The position numbers and the translations under genes are program-made. The notes beneath the pieces are model-generated. The model was not told where the DNA came from. It saw only the letters and a list, made by a program, of their open reading frames with translations, and ran no database searches. This document shows positions 26,413 to 37,860 of a stretch of 64,000 nucleotides of DNA, one piece after another. How positions within the stretch are numbered: position 1 is the stretch's first letter; each line of letters starts with the position of its first letter. Source of the DNA: Roseiarcus fermentans (GTDB taxonomy: Bacteria > Pseudomonadota > Alphaproteobacteria > Rhizobiales > Beijerinckiaceae); NCBI RefSeq assembly GCF_003315135.1, contig NZ_QNRK01000019.1, forward strand, positions 11,657 through 75,656, in the 5' to 3' direction.

Positions 26413-28212
26413 ATGAACAAGGTCACACAGCCCACGGCTGCGATAAGGCATGCGTCTCGATTGGCTCACGAGGGCCATTGGAAGGCTGACGGCTCAGCCA
26501 ACAGCAAGGCGCCGAAATGGGCGAAGTACCGCGCCGAGATGAGGAGCGAATTCCCGCTGCCCTACCGCGGCGGCAAGGACCCGCTCGCCGAGCAGATTGG
26601 CAAGTTCGTCGGCAAGCTCGACATGCTTCGTCCCGAAAAGGGCGGCCCCGCCTATCTCGGTGATAACGCCGAGCTGACCTGGACCTATCCGGAGGTCAAG
26701 GACGTCAAGATTGCCCAAGAGATGGGACCGATCGATGACGTGCTCAATGGGGTCGTGGATATGTTCCAAGGTCTTGGCAACTGGGGCAGTCCACTTACCA
26801 TGTGCAACGTGCTGCCGCAGGGAAATACGGCGGCGATCATGGCGTCAATGATGGCCCAGGTATTTGCGGCAAGCCTGATCGAGGGCGAATATTCGTGGAA
26901 CGTCCAGCGCGCGGAACTCGAAAGCGCCGGCATGCTGTCGAACCTCGTCGGATGGGACGCGCAAAAAGCGGGCGGCCTGTTTACATTCGGCGGCACCGGG
27001 TGCTGGCTCTACGGCGTCAAGTACGGTCTGACCCGTGTCCTGCCGGATTCGCGCAAAAAAGGCATTCGAACGGACGCCAAAATCATCTGTTCGGAGCAGG
27101 CCCACTACTGTCAGGCCAATTGCAGCGACTGGTCCGGCCTTGGCGAGGACAACGTCATTCGCGTCAAAACCGACATCGCCACCAACCAGATGGATTTGAT
27201 TGATCTTGAGCGAATCCTGAAGGAGCTCACCGCGTCGAAGACACCGATCGCTGTCGTCGTCTGCACGATGGGAACCACTGATTCGAGCTGCTTTGACCCG
27301 ATCGGCAAGGTGCGGACACTGCTCGATCGCTACCCCAACCCCAAAGGCTTCGGCAAGACAGTCATCTACGCCGATGCTGTTGTCGGATGGTCATGGATCT
27401 ACTTCAAGGACTACGATTTTATTGGGAACCCGCTTGGTTTTTCTGACCGGATCCTGCCGATTCTTAAGCAGAACGGAGAAATGATGAAGGAGATCGAGCA
27501 TGCAGATTGCATTGGCATCGATTTTCACAAGGTAGGATATGCGCCCTATATAAGCAGTCTTTTCCTGTACAAGGATGCCGATGAATTCGAGTCGCTCCAT
27601 CGCCGGGGCCAAGATGCGTATCTCCAGGTTCGGACGCCTTTCAATCCGATGTACTATACACTGGAAACATCACGCACCGCCCAGGGCGCCCTCGCAGCTT
27701 GGGCGACGTTGAAGTATTTTGGTATTGAAGGTTTCCAGGCGCTGCTTGGCGGTATACTGGAAACGAAATACTATCTCTACGATCTGCTCGAAAAAGAGCC
27801 GGACATGGTGTGCGTCAATGCCGAAGACACCGGCCTAATCAACCTCTATCGCGTTTATCCCAAGGGGGTTGATGCAAAGGCCCAGTATAACAAGGAACTG
27901 ACAAATCCGGGCGGGCGCCCCGATCTGATCAAGCACAACCATCTCACCGAGGCGGTCGGCAATCTGCTGTTCGAATGGTATCGCACCGGCAAGAAGATCG
28001 ATGGTCAGTTCACGCCCTGGATGAGTTTTACCACCGGCTTCCGCACCACCGAATATAATCGCGACGAGCATGACTCTGACGAGGTGGTCTTCGCGCTGAA
28101 ATCGTTCCCGATGAACCCATATGTCACACCAGAGATCATGAAGCATGTGGTCCGCTGCGTCCAGGCCGCACGCGATGACGTAATGAAGAGCAGGGTATTG
28201 GCTGCCGCATAG
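26413..28212 (+). CDS. PLP-dependent amino acid decarboxylase (group II)
   Basis: 599 residues, long for glutamate decarboxylases (~460) and nearer bacterial tyrosine/aspartate-type enzymes. The PLP lysine is Lys373 in the motif DFHKVGYAPY; a histidine that stacks on the cofactor lies in SEQAHYCQANCSDW. The family removes the alpha-carboxyl of an acidic or aromatic amino acid, consuming a proton. The next gene is a glutamate/GABA-like antiporter, which suggests glutamate or aspartate as substrate, but the sequence does not settle this. Only a weak GAGG precedes the ATG. First gene of a four-gene rightward cluster. Confidence 0.85.
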   Translation: MNKVTQPTAAIRHASRLAHEGHWKADGSANSKAPKWAKYRAEMRSEFPLPYRGGKDPLAEQIGKFVGKLDMLRPEKGGPAYLGDNAELTWTYPEVKDVKIAQEMGPIDDVLNGVVDMFQGLGNWGSPLTMCNVLPQGNTAAIMASMMAQVFAASLIEGEYSWNVQRAELESAGMLSNLVGWDAQKAGGLFTFGGTGCWLYGVKYGLTRVLPDSRKKGIRTDAKIICSEQAHYCQANCSDWSGLGEDNVIRVKTDIATNQMDLIDLERILKELTASKTPIAVVVCTMGTTDSSCFDPIGKVRTLLDRYPNPKGFGKTVIYADAVVGWSWIYFKDYDFIGNPLGFSDRILPILKQNGEMMKEIEHADCIGIDFHKVGYAPYISSLFLYKDADEFESLHRRGQDAYLQVRTPFNPMYYTLETSRTAQGALAAWATLKYFGIEGFQALLGGILETKYYLYDLLEKEPDMVCVNAEDTGLINLYRVYPKGVDAKAQYNKELTNPGGRPDLIKHNHLTEAVGNLLFEWYRTGKKIDGQFTPWMSFTTGFRTTEYNRDEHDSDEVVFALKSFPMNPYVTPEIMKHVVRCVQAARDDVMKSRVLAAA

Positions 28213-28275
28213 ACATCGGAACTCCTCAGTGGCGGCCGGCTCGTTGCCGGCCGTCTCCTTGAAAGGACGAAGACG

Positions 28276-29871
28276 ATGTCCACCGCCGCATCTTCTCCAA
28301 GCGCACGTCCCGGCAAACCGCTCGCCAAACTTGGTACGGCAATCGCCCACGGCGGCAAGCTCAAGGCGAGCGGCAAGCCTGTCGTCATCACGATGATGGC
28401 CTTCGCCATCATGAATTTCATGACCGTCGTCAGTCTGCGCGGACTGCCGGCGCAAGCGGAATACGGGCTCGTCTCCATTTTCTATTACGTCTTCGCCGCG
28501 GTGGTGTTTCTGATCCCGACCGCGTTGGTCGCCGCGGAGCTGGCCTCCACCTTCCCCAAGCAGGGCGGCGTGTTCCGCTGGGTCGGCGAGGCGTTCGGGC
28601 CACGCTGGGGGTTCGCGGCCGTCTATTGGCAGTGGCAGGCCTGGGTCTTGTGGCTGCCCGCAGTGCTGGTTTTCGGCGCGGCGGCGCTCGCCTTCGTCTG
28701 GTGGCCGCAGAGCTTCGATGCGGCGCTCGCGACGAACAAATATTATGCGATGGCCGTACTGCTGGTCGTCTTCTGGGCGGTCACGGTTTTCACCTTCCGC
28801 GGCATGGAGTCCTCGGTCCGGCTGAGCACATTCGCCGGGGTGGTCGGGACGATCATTCCCGGCGCCATTCTGATCGGTCTGGGCGGCGTCTATGTCGCCA
28901 TGGGCAATCCAATCCAGATGCCTCTCGACACTGGGTTTCTGCCTAACTTCGGCGACTGGCACAGCATGGTGCTCGCCGCCGGGATCTTCCTCTACTACGC
29001 CGGCATGGAAACGCAGGCGGTGCATGTCAAGAACATGAGGAATCCGGCCCGCGACTATCCGCTGTCGATCCTGATTGCGACGATCATGACGATAGTCATC
29101 TTTGTGCTCGGGACGCTCGCCGTCGGGGTGGTCATCCCGCACAAGTCCATCAATCTGGCTTCGAGCCTGCTGGTCGCCTATCGCGATCTGTGGGCCGCCA
29201 TCGGCCTGCCCTGGGTCGGCAACATCATGGCCCTGATGGTCGCCATTGGCGTGCTCGGCCAGGTCAATGTCGTGACATCAGGCCCCTCAACGGGACTTCT
29301 GGCCGTCGGCAAAGCCGGCCACCTTCCCCACATCCTGCAGAGGACAAACGCTCACGGCATGTCCGTGCCCATCCTGCTCCTGCAGGCCGCGATCGTCACC
29401 GCGCTTTGCGTGACGTTCCTGATCCTGCCGTCTGTCGAATCGGCTTTCCAGATTCTCAGCCAGATTTCGAACCTGATGTTTCTGGCGATGTACATGACGA
29501 TGTTCGTGGCCGCGATCCGCCTGCGCTACACTGAGCCCGACATTGTCCGTCCGTTCAAAATCCCGGGCGGGAACTTCGGCATGTGGCTTGTCGGCGTCGT
29601 CGGCTTCCTTGGCGCGCTGGTCTCGGGATTCCTGAGCTTCAACCCGCCCTCGCAGATCGGCACGGGAAACGCTTCGATCTATATCGGCTTCCTGGTGATC
29701 GGCACGCTCGTCGAGATCGCGATTCCCTTCATCGTCTTCGCCTTCCGCAAGCAGTCCTGGAAAGATCCGAATTCCGATTTCGAGCCGTTCGAATGGGAGA
29801 CGAAAAACTCCCGGCCCGCGCCGCCCGGCGCTCCAATCCCGGTGCTCCCGGCCGCTGCGGGAGCGGCTTGA
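28276..29871 (+). CDS. APC-superfamily amino acid antiporter (GadC-like)
   Basis: 531 residues with about 12 hydrophobic segments. The first segment, KPVVITMMAFAIMNFMTVVS, and the following SLRGLPAQAEYG match glutamate:GABA-type antiporters. Such carriers exchange an external amino acid for the internal decarboxylation product. A GAAAGGACG site before the ATG is nearly the same as the one before the next gene, asdA. It lies 63 bp after the decarboxylase, so the pair likely forms one transport-decarboxylation cycle in the cytoplasmic membrane. Confidence 0.87.
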   Translation: MSTAASSPSARPGKPLAKLGTAIAHGGKLKASGKPVVITMMAFAIMNFMTVVSLRGLPAQAEYGLVSIFYYVFAAVVFLIPTALVAAELASTFPKQGGVFRWVGEAFGPRWGFAAVYWQWQAWVLWLPAVLVFGAAALAFVWWPQSFDAALATNKYYAMAVLLVVFWAVTVFTFRGMESSVRLSTFAGVVGTIIPGAILIGLGGVYVAMGNPIQMPLDTGFLPNFGDWHSMVLAAGIFLYYAGMETQAVHVKNMRNPARDYPLSILIATIMTIVIFVLGTLAVGVVIPHKSINLASSLLVAYRDLWAAIGLPWVGNIMALMVAIGVLGQVNVVTSGPSTGLLAVGKAGHLPHILQRTNAHGMSVPILLLQAAIVTALCVTFLILPSVESAFQILSQISNLMFLAMYMTMFVAAIRLRYTEPDIVRPFKIPGGNFGMWLVGVVGFLGALVSGFLSFNPPSQIGTGNASIYIGFLVIGTLVEIAIPFIVFAFRKQSWKDPNSDFEPFEWETKNSRPAPPGAPIPVLPAAAGAA

Positions 29872-29899
29872 AAGCAGAGTTCTCGCTTCTTCGTCTTGA

Positions 29900-31519
<1,620 letters not shown>

Positions 31520-31650
31520 CGCGCTGTATCCGTTCGGGGCGGCCCCTCATGGCGGCCCTCGCGGCGGATCGCCCCCCGGGGCGCATGGGCTCAACGACAT
31601 CGAACGCGGTTGCGTCTGATGGGATCCGTCTGAATGAAGGAGCCTTCGCG

Positions 31651-33375
31651 ATGTTTCAGGACCTCTTCGGCATGCTGAAAGGACTCTTGTCCGAACGCCC
31701 TGAGCTTGCGATCTTCGCCGCGCTCATTGTCGGCTACGCGGTTGGGGGCATTAAGTTCGGACCGTTTCAACTCGGCGGGGTGGCGGGGACGCTGATCGCG
31801 GCGCTCGTGATCGGGCAAGTCGGCGTCGCCATCGACCCCAGCCTCCAGCGCTTCATGTTCACGCTCTTCATCTATGCCCTTGGCTTCTCGGTCGCGCCGC
31901 AGTTCTTCGCCAGCGTCGACCGCACGACCTGGACCTGGGGCCTGCTGGTCGGCGTCGAAGTCGTCCTGATCGTCGTCGTGGCCTTTGTCGCCACCTGGCT
32001 GTTCAAGCTCGATGTCGGCACGGCGAGTGGGCTGCTGGCCGGATCGGCCACCGAATCGGCCATGGTCGGCACTGCGAGCGAGGCGATCGGTCGGCTCGGG
32101 CTCGCAACCGACGTGACCAAAGCGCAGCAGGCGAATGTCGCGAGCGCGTATGCGCTGTCGTATATCTTCAGCCTTATCACCATCGTGTTGTTCGCCAGCC
32201 AGCTTGCGCCGAGGCTCCTTGGCATCAACCTGCGCGCGGAGGCGCGCAAGGTCATGGCGAAGCTTGGGGGCGCAGACGAGAACCTCGACGCCGACCAGAC
32301 CCATTCCTTCCCGTCGTTCGGCAGCCGTGGTTTCCGGGTCGCCGCCGCCGCCGGCAAGACGGTCGCGGCGCTCGAAACCGAGCTCAGCGGCGCTTCGACC
32401 ATCGAGGGCATTAGGCGAGGCGCGACGACCGTTCCCGTGCTCGAAACCTGCTTGCTCGAAACCGGCGACGAGGTCGCGGTGACCGGTCCTCGCGCGACGC
32501 TTGCCGACGCGGCGCGCGTCTTCGGTCCGGAACTCGGCGCGCCCGCCGACGTCGACTTCATTGTCGAAACGCGGGACGTCGTGCTGACTCGCCGCGACAT
32601 GCACCGCACGGACGCCGCGGCGATCGTCGACCTCCTTCGCGCGTCCCATTGCCGCGGCGTTTATCTCGCGGGGATCAAGCGGATGGATCGGAGCCTCCCG
32701 CCTCTGCCGGGAGCGAAGGTCCGCACCGGCGACGTCTTGAGGCTCTATGGCAAGCCGGAGGATGTGGCGCGCGCCGCCCGCCTGCTCGGCGAGGCGGAAG
32801 CCCCCAACGACACGACGGATTTCGTCTATCTCGGCGGAGGTCTGGTTCTCGGTATTCTGATTGGCCTGGTCACCGTGCCCCTGGCCGGCGTGCCGCTTGC
32901 GCTGGGGAGCGCCGGCGCTCTGCTGTCGGGCCTCGGTTTCGGGTGGCTGCGTTCGAGGCGGCCGACCTTCGGGAGGTTCCCGCCGGCAGCGTCGCAGATC
33001 CTGAAGGACCTCGGACTGTCGGTCTATATCGCCGCCATCGGGCTGACTTCGGCGACGAGCGTCGTGGCGCTTCTGAGAGCCCGCGGTTGGGAACTGCCGG
33101 TCTCGGCGATCTTCATCTCACTCGTTCCCACGACCGCGTCGATCTACATTGGCCGCTATCTCCTGCACATGGAGCCGGCGATACTTTGCGGCGCCATCGC
33201 CGGTCAGCAGGCCAGCACGCCCGCGATCAAGGCGACCGAGGCCGCCGCGGGCAATTCTGTTCCGGTCGTCGGCTACACCGTGACCTACGCGATCGCCAAT
33301 GTGCTGCTGCCGCTGCTCGGTCCCCTCTTCGTGGCGGCATTCGCGGCGATGAACATCCATGCAGTCTCGCCTTAG
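31651..33375 (+). CDS. aspT: AspT, aspartate:alanine antiporter
   Basis: 574 residues with two hydrophobic halves (about 1-180 and 395-574) around a soluble middle with two RCK_C/TrkA-C-like domains (about 200-380). This is the plan of the AAE family. Repeated membrane motifs GSATESAMVGTASEAIG (N-half) and CGAIAGQQASTPAIKATEAA (C-half) form the substrate region. AspT imports aspartate and exports alanine. The ATG at 31651 follows GAAGGAG. It is last in the cluster, 131 bp after asdA. Confidence 0.92.
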   Translation: MFQDLFGMLKGLLSERPELAIFAALIVGYAVGGIKFGPFQLGGVAGTLIAALVIGQVGVAIDPSLQRFMFTLFIYALGFSVAPQFFASVDRTTWTWGLLVGVEVVLIVVVAFVATWLFKLDVGTASGLLAGSATESAMVGTASEAIGRLGLATDVTKAQQANVASAYALSYIFSLITIVLFASQLAPRLLGINLRAEARKVMAKLGGADENLDADQTHSFPSFGSRGFRVAAAAGKTVAALETELSGASTIEGIRRGATTVPVLETCLLETGDEVAVTGPRATLADAARVFGPELGAPADVDFIVETRDVVLTRRDMHRTDAAAIVDLLRASHCRGVYLAGIKRMDRSLPPLPGAKVRTGDVLRLYGKPEDVARAARLLGEAEAPNDTTDFVYLGGGLVLGILIGLVTVPLAGVPLALGSAGALLSGLGFGWLRSRRPTFGRFPPAASQILKDLGLSVYIAAIGLTSATSVVALLRARGWELPVSAIFISLVPTTASIYIGRYLLHMEPAILCGAIAGQQASTPAIKATEAAAGNSVPVVGYTVTYAIANVLLPLLGPLFVAAFAAMNIHAVSP

Positions 33376-33971
33376 GCCGACAATCTCGGGCGTCCGCAAA
33401 GGGCGGACTCCTACCGTCCGATGGCCCGGGCGAACGCGACCGAAGCGCCGGATTGCGGTCAATGGTGAAACGCGACAACGCGCGTTCGTAAGCATAGCGA
33501 AGTTCTCCTGCGCTTGGGACGGAGGGCGGCATTGTGGCGCTCTCGGTTCCATAGTGTCCCATATCCGTTTCGACAGACACAACAACAACAGAACGTGCCG
33601 GACTACACGCCGCGCGCTATCGGGCAGCGCGTTGCCCGCGGCTGACCGGATCGAGGTCACGAGCAACGCGTCATCACCAAGCGCTGCAGTCGCACGACCG
33701 CGTGTCGACCGCGCTCGGGAATTTCGAACGGTTACGGGGGCCGAAAGCTTTTCGCCTCCATGTCGCTCAAGCGCAGGTGCTCCGTCAGGTCGCGCGTCGC
33801 CTGCGCCATGCCCCACAGAAGGTACAAGACCGATCGGAACCCCAATGAAGTTCGGAATCGCTTCGAATCAGAACGGCGTTTGTCGCGTGCTTTATGATAC
33901 GAGTCTATTCTGCGCTAGAGAGCAGAAGAGCGCCCATCAAGAGGTCCGCGGCGCATCAGGAGAATTATAGT
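33376..33971. other. 596-bp stretch without a supported gene
   Basis: Several short frames but none recognisable; no strong repeat or hairpin found. The last ~100 bases carry AGGAG just before the next gene. Confidence 0.5.
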
Positions 33972-34154
33972 ATGGCGAAGAAACCAAAACCGCCCGCCAG
34001 AAGACCTTGGTCGAAGGACGAAGTGCGTGATCTGAAGAAACATTCCAAGGCAAGGACTCCGGTCGAGGCGATATCGAAAGCAATGAAGCGAACCGTGGGC
34101 GGATTGCGCCAAAAAGCCTTGGCGCTAGGAATTGGTCTGGGTCATCGGCGTTAG
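33972..34154 (+). CDS. Small SANT/HTH-like protein
   Basis: 60 residues with a basic N-terminal tail (MAKKPKPPARR). The rest is a compact helical segment, PWSKDEVRDLKKHSKARTP..EAISKAMKRT, ending GLRQKALALGIGLGHRR. The Trp-to-helix pattern and the VGGLRQKALALG recognition-helix-like end resemble short SANT/Myb-like or GcrA-like DNA-binding proteins. AGGAG precedes the ATG. A broken paralogue lies at 59985-60163. Confidence 0.8.
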   Translation: MAKKPKPPARRPWSKDEVRDLKKHSKARTPVEAISKAMKRTVGGLRQKALALGIGLGHRR

Positions 34155-34292
34155 CTACCAGCTACGAGGTTGTGCGATCGACCTCCTGACCAAGCCGTTG
34201 CAGATCGCGAAAATGAACCGTGCAAATGGGACCACCACCACCTCGCAGGGTTGCCTGCGACGCGCAGGCATCGGCACCTCGATCTGTGGCGC

Positions 34293-35402
34293 TTAATAAC
34301 CCGTCATCTCCAAGTATCCTTTCCCCTCGTGCGAGCCGTGAAAGCTGATCGGGCCTTCCCAATAGGGGAAGCTTGTCGCCATCCAGCTGGCGCCGTTCAC
34401 CGGCGCCGTTTCGACGTCGATCCCGTGACTCTTCACAAGGAGCTTCCAGCTCACGGGAAGAACTCGCCCAGCGAGATGCGTCTCCGAGAGCGGCAGAAGC
34501 GTAATGTCATTGCGATCGAGCGTCTGCGCCGCGCCGTCGGCGCCGATCCAGGTCCCTGCGCAGAAATCACGTGACGTTCCGTCTCTCAGCCGAAAGACCA
34601 TCAACTTCTCGCCGGTCGAGAGATGCAACGAAAACCAGTCCCAACCCTTTTGGGTCGCAGCGAGAGGTTGACTGCTCCATTCCCGATCCATCCATGCAAG
34701 GCCCGACAGCTCGACCTTCCTTCCATGAAGCACGAGGACGCCATCGATCTTGAAGAAGGGCTGGCTGAAATAGTAGGAGGCGCGCCCGTCGTCCGATTTG
34801 CGGCTGAAGCCCTGGTCGCCATGGAGAACAAGAGGCTTGTCGGCGGCGAGATCGAACGCATAGCGAAAGCCTGGGCCGTTGGCCGAGATTCTTGCGCGCG
34901 AGAGCGCTGCCCCCGGAGCATCCAGGCCCGCGCCGGGCGCTTCCTGGCGCGCCTCGAAAATCCAGTCGTCGATCCACGCGCGAAACGGCTGCGTGGTCAC
35001 CCCGGCCTGTCCGACGCCGCCGCGGGCGAAGGTTTCTGCGAAGAGATGCTCCGTAGCGGTGGTCACCGCCGCGTGGCCCATCCAGACCGTCTGGTTGGCC
35101 CATCCCTCGCGCTCGTCTCCCGGCGCGCCAGCCTGGCGGAACAGCGTCCATTGAACGCCGTAGGCGGCGCCGGATTCGTCTTCGAGATTGGCGGTCAGAT
35201 ACCACCATTCCGTGCGAAAGCCGGGATGGGGGCCAAGATCCCGCGGGAAGACCAGCGGCGTTCCCGGAATTGGCCGGTCGAAACCCGCCGCTTCCGCGCC
35301 CAGTCCCGCGAACCCTTTGTCGGCCCCTTCCGCGAAGGCGGCCGGCGCCGCGGCCAAGGCCAGCGCGGCAAGAACGACCAACACAATCCATCTAGCGCTC
35401 AT
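34293..35402 (-). CDS. AttH/CrtC-like secreted lipocalin-type protein
   Basis: 369 residues with a clear signal peptide (Ala-rich hydrophobic core ending AFAEG). The mature part is of the AttH / carotenoid-1,2-hydratase type: FPRDLGPHPGFRTEWWYLTANL, then YGVQWTLFRQA, and later WMDREWSSQ. It starts at 35402, overlapping the permease stop by 11 bp, and is the third gene of a leftward ABC operon. In that context the protein is usually a periplasmic or membrane-associated lipid-handling partner of the FtsX permease. True hydratase activity is not implied. Confidence 0.87.
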   Translation of the reverse strand: MSARWIVLVVLAALALAAAPAAFAEGADKGFAGLGAEAAGFDRPIPGTPLVFPRDLGPHPGFRTEWWYLTANLEDESGAAYGVQWTLFRQAGAPGDEREGWANQTVWMGHAAVTTATEHLFAETFARGGVGQAGVTTQPFRAWIDDWIFEARQEAPGAGLDAPGAALSRARISANGPGFRYAFDLAADKPLVLHGDQGFSRKSDDGRASYYFSQPFFKIDGVLVLHGRKVELSGLAWMDREWSSQPLAATQKGWDWFSLHLSTGEKLMVFRLRDGTSRDFCAGTWIGADGAAQTLDRNDITLLPLSETHLAGRVLPVSWKLLVKSHGIDVETAPVNGASWMATSFPYWEGPISFHGSHEGKGYLEMTGY

Positions 35403-37860
35403 TGGCAAAAACCCTCGCCAACTGCGCCGGCGTGGTCCGGGCGAAACGGATGATCGGCGCCATCGCGGCGATTCCCGCGGTCAGCAGCGCAAGCGCCAGA
35501 ATCTCGAGCCACTGCCCGGGAAAGAGATAGAACGGAAGGCGCCAGCCGAAGGCCTGCACGTTGACAACCGCCACCAGGCACCACGCCAGGGCAAGCCCGA
35601 GCGGCAACGAGATGACGGCGGTGGCGGCAGTGAGCAGGAGGATTCTCAGGAATTCGAGCTGCGCCAGGCGCCGCCGCGGCACGCCCGTCGCCCAGACGGG
35701 CGCGACTTGGGCCAGACGGATGTCGCCGAGCGTCGTCAGGCTCGCCAGCAGGGCGATGGCCGAGACGACGAGGGTGAGCGTGTTGAGCGCCGCCGTCACC
35801 GCAAACGTGTGCTCGAAGATTCGCGTCGAGATTTTCTTGATGGCGGCCTGGTCGGCGATGCGGACGATCTGCGCGCCGAACTGGCTTTGCATGGCCACGA
35901 TCAATCTGGAAACCGCGTCCGGCGCAACCCTCAATCCGAACGTCACCCGCGGCGCGTCGGGCCAGCGCCGCGCAAGCGCATCGATGTCGATCCGCAATTG
36001 TCCCTTCGGATTGCCGTAATCGGGAAAGACGCCGACGATTCTTGGGCGCCAGATCCCGCCCGCCGTAGGAATTGCGAGCTCCGACCCGAGGGCGAGATCC
36101 AGGCGGCGCGCGAGCTGTTCGCTGACGAGCACGCCGTCGCCACGCTTCACCTCATCCCAGGAATCGGCAACTTGCGCGAGCATCGGGAAGTGCGATCGGT
36201 AGGTCTCATGGGAGGTCATGCCCACGACCTGGGTCGGCCAGCCGGCGAGCCTGACGGTCGTTCTCGCCGCCGGCAGTAACGCCAAGACCTCCGGCCGCGT
36301 CGAGAGCCACGATTCGATCCGCCGGGCTTCGGCGTCGCCCGCCGCTTCGAAATAGACTTCCTCGACCAGCCGTCCGTCCAGCCAATGCGTGAAGGTCTGA
36401 CGAAAGCCTTCGACCATGCCGCCGACGCCGACATTGGTCGCCAGGGCCAGCAGCAGGGCCGTCAAGGCAAGCGAGAGCCCGGGAAGTTGCTGCCGGCTGT
36501 CCGCCCAGAACCATTGCGCCAGCGGCGCGCGCGCGCTCATTTCGCCAATATGCAAGGCGCCGGCGAGCAGAATCGGCGCCAGCAGCGCAGCGCCGAGCAG
36601 CAGCCCGGCGATCACCGCGAAACCCGAATAGAGGTTTTTGCCCCAAACATACGCCGCGAGCGACGCGGCGAAGGCAAAGAGCGAGAGACACGCCCGGCGT
36701 CGCATGAAGCGTTGCTGCGCTTTCCGCCACGCGAAGGGTTGAGCGGCGACCAGAACAGGCAGGCGAAGCGCTTTCCAGAGGCCGCCCGCGGCCGCGACGA
36801 GCGCGCCGAGGAGGGCGATGCCGAGACCCGACAGCAGCCATCCGCCATCGAGCGCCAGCCTTCCCGACACCTGTCCGCCGTAAAGCGCATCGAGACTGGC
36901 CGCGACATTGGGCAGGAGCGCGGACGCAAGCCAGTAGCCGGCTACGACGCCGGCGCTCCCGGCGGCCAGCGCCAGCAGCGCCAATTCACCGAGCATCGCG
37001 GCGACGAGCGCGCGCGAGGACAAGCCGACCGCGCGCATCGTTCGCACCATCGCCAATCGCTGTTCGAAGGCCAGTCCATAGGCCGCGTGAACGATGAACA
37101 GCCCGACGAGACAGGAGAGCAGCCCGAAAGCCGTCAGGTTCAGATGGAAGCTTTCGGTCAGCCGCCGCAGGTCGGCCTCCTCTTCGCCGGGCGGGCGAAG
37201 GCGCAGCGCGCCGCCGGTGACCGTCGCCAGCGGCGGCGTCTCGACGTCAGGCTCCTGCTGCAGGATCAGTAGTGAAAGCTGTCCGGGCCGGCCGAGCAAC
37301 GCTTGCGCGATGCCGATGTCGACGACCAGCAGCCCGGGCGGCGTCCCGACGCTCGGCCGGATCGGCGGCAGCGCCCTCCCGCCATCGATGGCGACGGCAG
37401 CGCCTGCCGCGGCGCCGAGATCACGCAAGGTCTCCGGCGCGGCGATGGTCTCTCCCGGCGGCGCGGAAAAGGCGCCGAAACCCTTGTCGCCCGCAAGGTC
37501 GCCATAGCGAACGCCGCGAGGCAGGGTCAGGGGCTCGATCCCGATCAGCAGGAAGGGCATGCCGCGAATGAGAACCGTTCCTTCGAGCGCCGGCGACACC
37601 TTCCAGCCCGCCAGCCGCAGCTTGACGAAAAGATCCTGCGCAATCGCGCCGCCGCTCGTTGGGACCAGGCTTTGTGCCTCGCCGCCGCCGAAAGCCGAAG
37701 CAGCGCGATCATAACTTTTGCGCGCGTGCTCGTTCAGCGCCTGGACTCCGCTCCAAAGCGCCGTGGCGATCGCCAGCCCGACGAACAAAGCGGCGAAATT
37801 GGCCGGGCGCCGGCGCCAATGGCTCAGAAGCGTGACGAGCGTCCAATAGACCTGTTTCAC
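35392..37860 (-). CDS. FtsX/MacB-type ABC transporter permease
   Basis: 822 residues: one N-terminal membrane helix, a long periplasmic region (about 45-250), three helices, a central pair of helices, a second periplasmic domain (~500-690) and a final three-helix FtsX module. This is the two-module layout of LolCE/YbbP-like permeases. Such transporters act as mechanotransmission or lipoprotein/lipid extraction machines. It overlaps the ATPase stop by 4 bp (ATGA), so the two are translationally coupled. Confidence 0.9.
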   Translation of the reverse strand: MKQVYWTLVTLLSHWRRRPANFAALFVGLAIATALWSGVQALNEHARKSYDRAASAFGGGEAQSLVPTSGGAIAQDLFVKLRLAGWKVSPALEGTVLIRGMPFLLIGIEPLTLPRGVRYGDLAGDKGFGAFSAPPGETIAAPETLRDLGAAAGAAVAIDGGRALPPIRPSVGTPPGLLVVDIGIAQALLGRPGQLSLLILQQEPDVETPPLATVTGGALRLRPPGEEEADLRRLTESFHLNLTAFGLLSCLVGLFIVHAAYGLAFEQRLAMVRTMRAVGLSSRALVAAMLGELALLALAAGSAGVVAGYWLASALLPNVAASLDALYGGQVSGRLALDGGWLLSGLGIALLGALVAAAGGLWKALRLPVLVAAQPFAWRKAQQRFMRRRACLSLFAFAASLAAYVWGKNLYSGFAVIAGLLLGAALLAPILLAGALHIGEMSARAPLAQWFWADSRQQLPGLSLALTALLLALATNVGVGGMVEGFRQTFTHWLDGRLVEEVYFEAAGDAEARRIESWLSTRPEVLALLPAARTTVRLAGWPTQVVGMTSHETYRSHFPMLAQVADSWDEVKRGDGVLVSEQLARRLDLALGSELAIPTAGGIWRPRIVGVFPDYGNPKGQLRIDIDALARRWPDAPRVTFGLRVAPDAVSRLIVAMQSQFGAQIVRIADQAAIKKISTRIFEHTFAVTAALNTLTLVVSAIALLASLTTLGDIRLAQVAPVWATGVPRRRLAQLEFLRILLLTAATAVISLPLGLALAWCLVAVVNVQAFGWRLPFYLFPGQWLEILALALLTAGIAAMAPIIRFARTTPAQLARVFANER